From assembly GCA_012965075.1 (NCBI GenBank), contig DTSY01000004.1:6904-16149 (forward strand): a stretch of 9,246 bases of DNA, given 5' to 3'. Of this stretch, positions 7,028 through 9,246 are shown in pieces (position 1 is the first letter of the stretch; each line of letters begins with the position of its first letter). Below the pieces are notes generated by a model. The model worked only from the letters and a program-made list of their open reading frames with translations. It searched no databases and was not told where the DNA came from. This DNA is from Gammaproteobacteria bacterium (GTDB lineage: Bacteria > Pseudomonadota > Gammaproteobacteria > Magnimaribacterales > Magnimaribacteraceae). A program made the translations under genes and the position numbers.

Positions 7028-8187
7028 TGTTCAAAAAAAGACTAAACTCATGCCATAAAGTAATGGACTTTAGGGATCTTGCTGAAAAGCGACTTCCCGC
7101 TCCTATGTTCCATTACATTGATGGGGCTGCAGAGGATGAATGGACTTATCGACAAAATACATCAGCCTTTGAACAATTTGAATTAGTTCCAAGATTCCTG
7201 GTTGATGTAGATAAGATTGATACTTCCACCACAGTATTAGGTCAAAAAATAGATTGGCCTTTTATCTGCTCTCCTACTGGTTATCATCGTCTTTTCCATC
7301 CCGATGGAGAAAATGGTGCTGCAAGGGCTGCAGCAAGAACAGGAACCATTTTTTGCCTGTCTACCATATCTACAACGCTTATCGAAGATGTAGCCAAAGC
7401 TTCAGAAGGACCTAAGGTTTTTCAAATTTATGTATTGAAGGATAGAAGTCTGTCGCAGGAATACATTCAAAGATGTAAAGACGCCAATTACGATGCTCTT
7501 TGTTTAACAGTAGATGTTCCTTCAAACGGAAGAAGAGAAAGAGACTTGGTAACTGGAATGACGGTTCCTCCTAAGCTTGGCTTAAGTGGTTACATGAATA
7601 TCGCTAGGCATATAAATTGGTCATTTAATTACATAACCCATCCCCCAACACCTTCGATGGTTAACTTAGAACACAAGGTGCCAGCAGGGTCATCAAGTAT
7701 GTCTGTAATGGACTTTATGAACAGCCAATTTGATCGTACCGTAACCTGGAAAGATGCAGCGTGGATGATAGAACAATGGGATAAGCCATTTGCTATAAAA
7801 GGCATATTGTCAGTAGAGGATGCCAAAATGGCTGTTGAAGTGGGAGCGTCTGCGATTATGGTTTCTAATCATGGAGGACGTCAAATGGACGGTTGTCCAG
7901 CACCAATCGAGGTTCTTGGCGATATCATTGATGCTGTGGGTGATCAAATTGAAGTAATTCTCGATGGCGGAGTAAGAAGAGGTACCCATATCCTAAAAGC
8001 TTTATCTATGGGAGCTAAAGCCTGTATGGGTGGTCGGGCTTATCTATATGGTTTGGCGGCAGCTGGAGAAGAAGGAGCTTATCGTTCCTTAAAACTATTA
8101 AAAGATGAAGTCCAAAACAATATGACCTTACTGGGTTGTACTAAAGTTGATGACATTACACCCGATCGACTGAGAAGAGTTCAGTAA
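7027..8187 (+). CDS. FMN-dependent alpha-hydroxy-acid oxidase/dehydrogenase (lactate/glycolate family)
   Basis: Oxidises an L-2-hydroxy acid (lactate, glycolate, mandelate or similar) to the 2-oxo acid, passing electrons to oxygen, quinone or a cytochrome. The 386-aa TIM barrel carries residues matching spinach glycolate oxidase: Tyr30 (YIDGAAEDE), Tyr135 (QIYV), Asp163 (TVDVP), Lys258, catalytic His282 and Arg285 (SNHGGRQ). FMN-phosphate loops DGGVRRG (313-319) and MGGRAYLYG (334-342) are present. The offset to spinach rises from +6 to +28, so about 22 extra residues lie in the loop-4 region (about 180-245), the variable segment that carries membrane attachment in some relatives. The position of spinach Trp108 is Ile114. 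The start chosen is GTG at 7027, overlapping the SDR stop by one base, because CHKVMDFRDLAEKRLP resembles the usual start of this subgroup; ATG at 7063 (Met13) is the alternative. No cytochrome domain or signal peptide is seen. Confidence 0.85.
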   Translation: MFKKRLNSCHKVMDFRDLAEKRLPAPMFHYIDGAAEDEWTYRQNTSAFEQFELVPRFLVDVDKIDTSTTVLGQKIDWPFICSPTGYHRLFHPDGENGAARAAARTGTIFCLSTISTTLIEDVAKASEGPKVFQIYVLKDRSLSQEYIQRCKDANYDALCLTVDVPSNGRRERDLVTGMTVPPKLGLSGYMNIARHINWSFNYITHPPTPSMVNLEHKVPAGSSSMSVMDFMNSQFDRTVTWKDAAWMIEQWDKPFAIKGILSVEDAKMAVEVGASAIMVSNHGGRQMDGCPAPIEVLGDIIDAVGDQIEVILDGGVRRGTHILKALSMGAKACMGGRAYLYGLAAAGEEGAYRSLKLLKDEVQNNMTLLGCTKVDDITPDRLRRVQ

Positions 8188-8201
8188 GAATCTTCTAAGC
8201 G

Positions 8202-8297
8202 AATAAATAAATTTCTAACTCTCTCTTTAATTGAGTCTCTTATCTTTCTTTATTCTTTCAAATTATCTTATCTAGAAAATAAAAACTATAATCTACT
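8202..8297 (+). other. G-poor, pyrimidine-rich intergenic tract; possible Rho-dependent termination region
   Basis: Downstream of the hydroxy-acid oxidase gene, this 96-nt stretch has only three G on the plus strand (8233, 8235, 8275) against 16 C, and much of it is a C/T run. C-over-G bias in untranslated RNA is the hallmark of Rho loading sites. No convincing intrinsic terminator (GC stem plus T-run) is present for the rightward operon. The Rho role is inferred from composition alone. The rest of 8188-8360 holds the promoter and hairpin listed separately; I see no small gene in it. Confidence 0.3.
8263..8292 (+). promoter_or_regulatory. Candidate promoter of the beta-helix gene
   Basis: A perfect TATAAT -10 hexamer is at 8287-8292. 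The best -35 candidate is TTATCT (8263-8268, 3 of 6) at an 18-nt spacer. Transcription from here would give a leader of roughly 60 nt before the ATG at 8361. The surroundings are AT-rich, so a chance TATAAT cannot be excluded, but its place in the only sizeable gap before a new gene fits. Confidence 0.4.
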
Positions 8298-8339
8298 GTG
8301 ACTTTTAAGAAAAATTAGATTTGAAAGCTATCCAACCAA

Positions 8340-8354
8340 CTTATTGAAAATAAG
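8340..8354 (+). repeat. Perfect short hairpin just upstream of the beta-helix start codon
   Basis: CTTATT (8340-8345), GAA loop, AATAAG (8349-8354) forms a six-bp stem with a three-nt loop, ending six nt before the ATG at 8361. It occupies the place where a Shine-Dalgarno sequence would sit, and none is visible. The stem is AT-rich and would be weak. Confidence 0.45.
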
Positions 8355-8360
8355 ATCATT

Positions 8361-9246
8361 ATGCAAAGATTAATATTACCTTTTGTTTTATTTTTTTCGT
8401 TTATCTGTGATGCTCAGATAGTCAGCATCAGTAACGGACCTAATGTACAAGAAAAAGTACAAGAGGCTTTAATCTTGGCCAAACCTGGAGACACAATTAG
8501 ACTTCAAGAAGGTTTTTATAGCTTCTCAGATGGCCTTTCTTTAGATGTTGATAATGTGAAGGTCATTGGTGCGGGAATGGACAAGACTGTGCTCAGCTTT
8601 GCCAATCAACAATCCGGTGCACAGGGCTTGTTAGTTACCTCTAGTAAAGTCATTCTTAAAGATTTTGCCATAGAAGACGCCAAAGGAGATGCGCTTAAGG
8701 TTATAGGTGCAGATGGTATTTATATGATAAACCTCCGAACAGAGTGGACTGGTGGTCCCAAAAGCACCAACGGTGCTTATGGTCTGTATCCTGTTGAATC
8801 AAAAGATGTATTGATAGATGGTTGTGTGGCGATTGGTGCTTCAGATGCGGGTATATATGTGGGCCAATCTGAAAATATAATTGTGCGAAACAGCCGTGCC
8901 CATTACAACGTGGCAGGCATTGAGATAGAAAATTCTTATTACGCTGACGTCTATGACAACGTGGCCTCACACAATACAGGAGGTATTTTAGTTTTTGATT
9001 TACCTGACCTTCCTCAACAAGGGGGTCATCATGTAAGGGTATTTAGGAATCAAGTAGTTGATAATAACACTGACAATTTTGCTCCAGAGGGAAATATTGT
9101 TGGAGAAGTTCCGCGTGGGACAGGAATCATTATTCAAGCAAATTCCGATGTTGAAGTTTTTGATAATGATATTTCAGGAAATGGAACAGTCAATCTTTCA
9201 ATAGTTACTTACGGGGCTGAAACGGAGGATGAAAATTATTATCCCC
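8361..9246 (+). CDS. Secreted right-handed parallel beta-helix protein, 3'-truncated by the window edge
   Basis: The frame is open from the ATG at 8361 to the window end (295 codons plus one base), so the C-terminus is missing. Residues 1-18 look like a Sec signal peptide: Arg3, then a hydrophobic run LILPFVLFFSFIC, with likely cleavage after Asp-Ala before Gln19. Cys16 is not in a proper lipobox. Residues about 28-80 form the typical N-terminal cap (QEALILAKPGDTIRLQEG, then VKVIGAGMDKTVL) found in pectate-lyase-like and NosD-like proteins. From about 90 onward, beta-helix coils of roughly 22-24 residues recur, for example GIYVGQSENIIVRNS, GIEIENSYYADVYDN and GIIIQANSDVEVFDN. The protein is likely periplasmic or surface-exposed. 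The architecture fits the family named parallel beta-helix repeat-containing protein (TIGR03805, from memory). No catalytic function can be assigned; polysaccharide binding or lyase activity is one possibility. Confidence 0.85.
   Translation, partial: MQRLILPFVLFFSFICDAQIVSISNGPNVQEKVQEALILAKPGDTIRLQEGFYSFSDGLSLDVDNVKVIGAGMDKTVLSFANQQSGAQGLLVTSSKVILKDFAIEDAKGDALKVIGADGIYMINLRTEWTGGPKSTNGAYGLYPVESKDVLIDGCVAIGASDAGIYVGQSENIIVRNSRAHYNVAGIEIENSYYADVYDNVASHNTGGILVFDLPDLPQQGGHHVRVFRNQVVDNNTDNFAPEGNIVGEVPRGTGIIIQANSDVEVFDNDISGNGTVNLSIVTYGAETEDENYYP

Noticed and set aside
7629..7826. Minus-strand open frame inside the hydroxy-acid oxidase gene
   Set aside because: Short, fully overlapped by a conserved gene, with no domain resemblance.
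8173..8196. AGAAGA...TCTTCT stem around the hydroxy-acid oxidase stop as an intrinsic terminator
   Set aside because: Only six bp with a 12-nt loop, partly inside the coding sequence, and not followed by a T-run.
8361..8414. Lipoprotein signal on the beta-helix protein
   Set aside because: Cys16 is preceded by Ser-Phe-Ile, which does not fit the lipobox; an ordinary signal peptide cut after Ala18 fits better.
8701..8970. Minus-strand open frame over the beta-helix gene
   Set aside because: His/Cys-rich composition is the complement of the repetitive beta-helix coding sequence, which has a signal peptide and coil pattern in the forward frame.
1..9246. tRNA or rRNA genes, CRISPR arrays, insertion sequences, prophage or attachment sites
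   Set aside because: No cloverleaf-like segment, direct-repeat array, transposase or integrase resemblance was seen in reading either strand; nearly all DNA is accounted for by the eight genes.

Overview
The window reads as part of an AT-rich bacterial chromosome, most likely from a marine-type gammaproteobacterium. The prfB-lysS pair at the left end is a common gammaproteobacterial arrangement. Genes are tightly packed with short gaps, and the enzyme set resembles that of heterotrophic, lipid- and organic-acid-using marine lineages (SAR86-like groups are one candidate). The lineage is an inference; no rRNA or other phylogenetic marker was compared. I see no mobile element, CRISPR array, tRNA or rRNA gene.

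Layout. (1) 1-2258, rightward: the 3' two thirds of prfB (peptide release factor 2, start outside the window), then complete lysS (lysyl-tRNA synthetase). (2) 4819-2255, leftward: a thiolase-like protein with an extra C-terminal domain (TLP1 type), followed after 12 nt by a malate dehydrogenase whose stop codon overlaps the lysS stop tail to tail. (3) 4820-4918: a 99-nt divergent control region with a perfect 7-bp inverted repeat, CTATTGC-N11-GCAATAG. (4) 4919-8187, rightward: a MalY/PatB-type PLP C-S lyase or aminotransferase, an SDR of the peroxisomal multifunctional enzyme 2 (HSD17B4-like) type, and an FMN-dependent alpha-hydroxy-acid oxidase/dehydrogenase that begins on the last base of the SDR stop codon. 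(5) 8188-8360: a gene-free, G-poor pyrimidine-rich stretch with a TATAAT box. (6) 8361 to the right edge: the first 295 codons of a secreted right-handed parallel beta-helix protein, cut off by the window end.

How the genes may work together. The leftward and rightward units flanking 4820-4918 look like one divergently transcribed metabolic island. It holds a thiolase-fold protein, a (3R)-hydroxyacyl-CoA dehydrogenase-like SDR, an alpha-hydroxy-acid oxidizing enzyme, malate dehydrogenase and a C-S lyase. This is compatible with acyl-CoA and hydroxy-acid catabolism feeding central metabolism, but no substrate can be read from the sequence. The TLP1 protein lacks the usual nucleophilic cysteine, so it is probably not an ordinary thiolase. 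The most intriguing partial locus is the beta-helix protein at the right edge. It resembles a family that I recall as usually paired with an exported diheme c-type cytochrome-like protein of unknown function; any such partner would lie just beyond the window.
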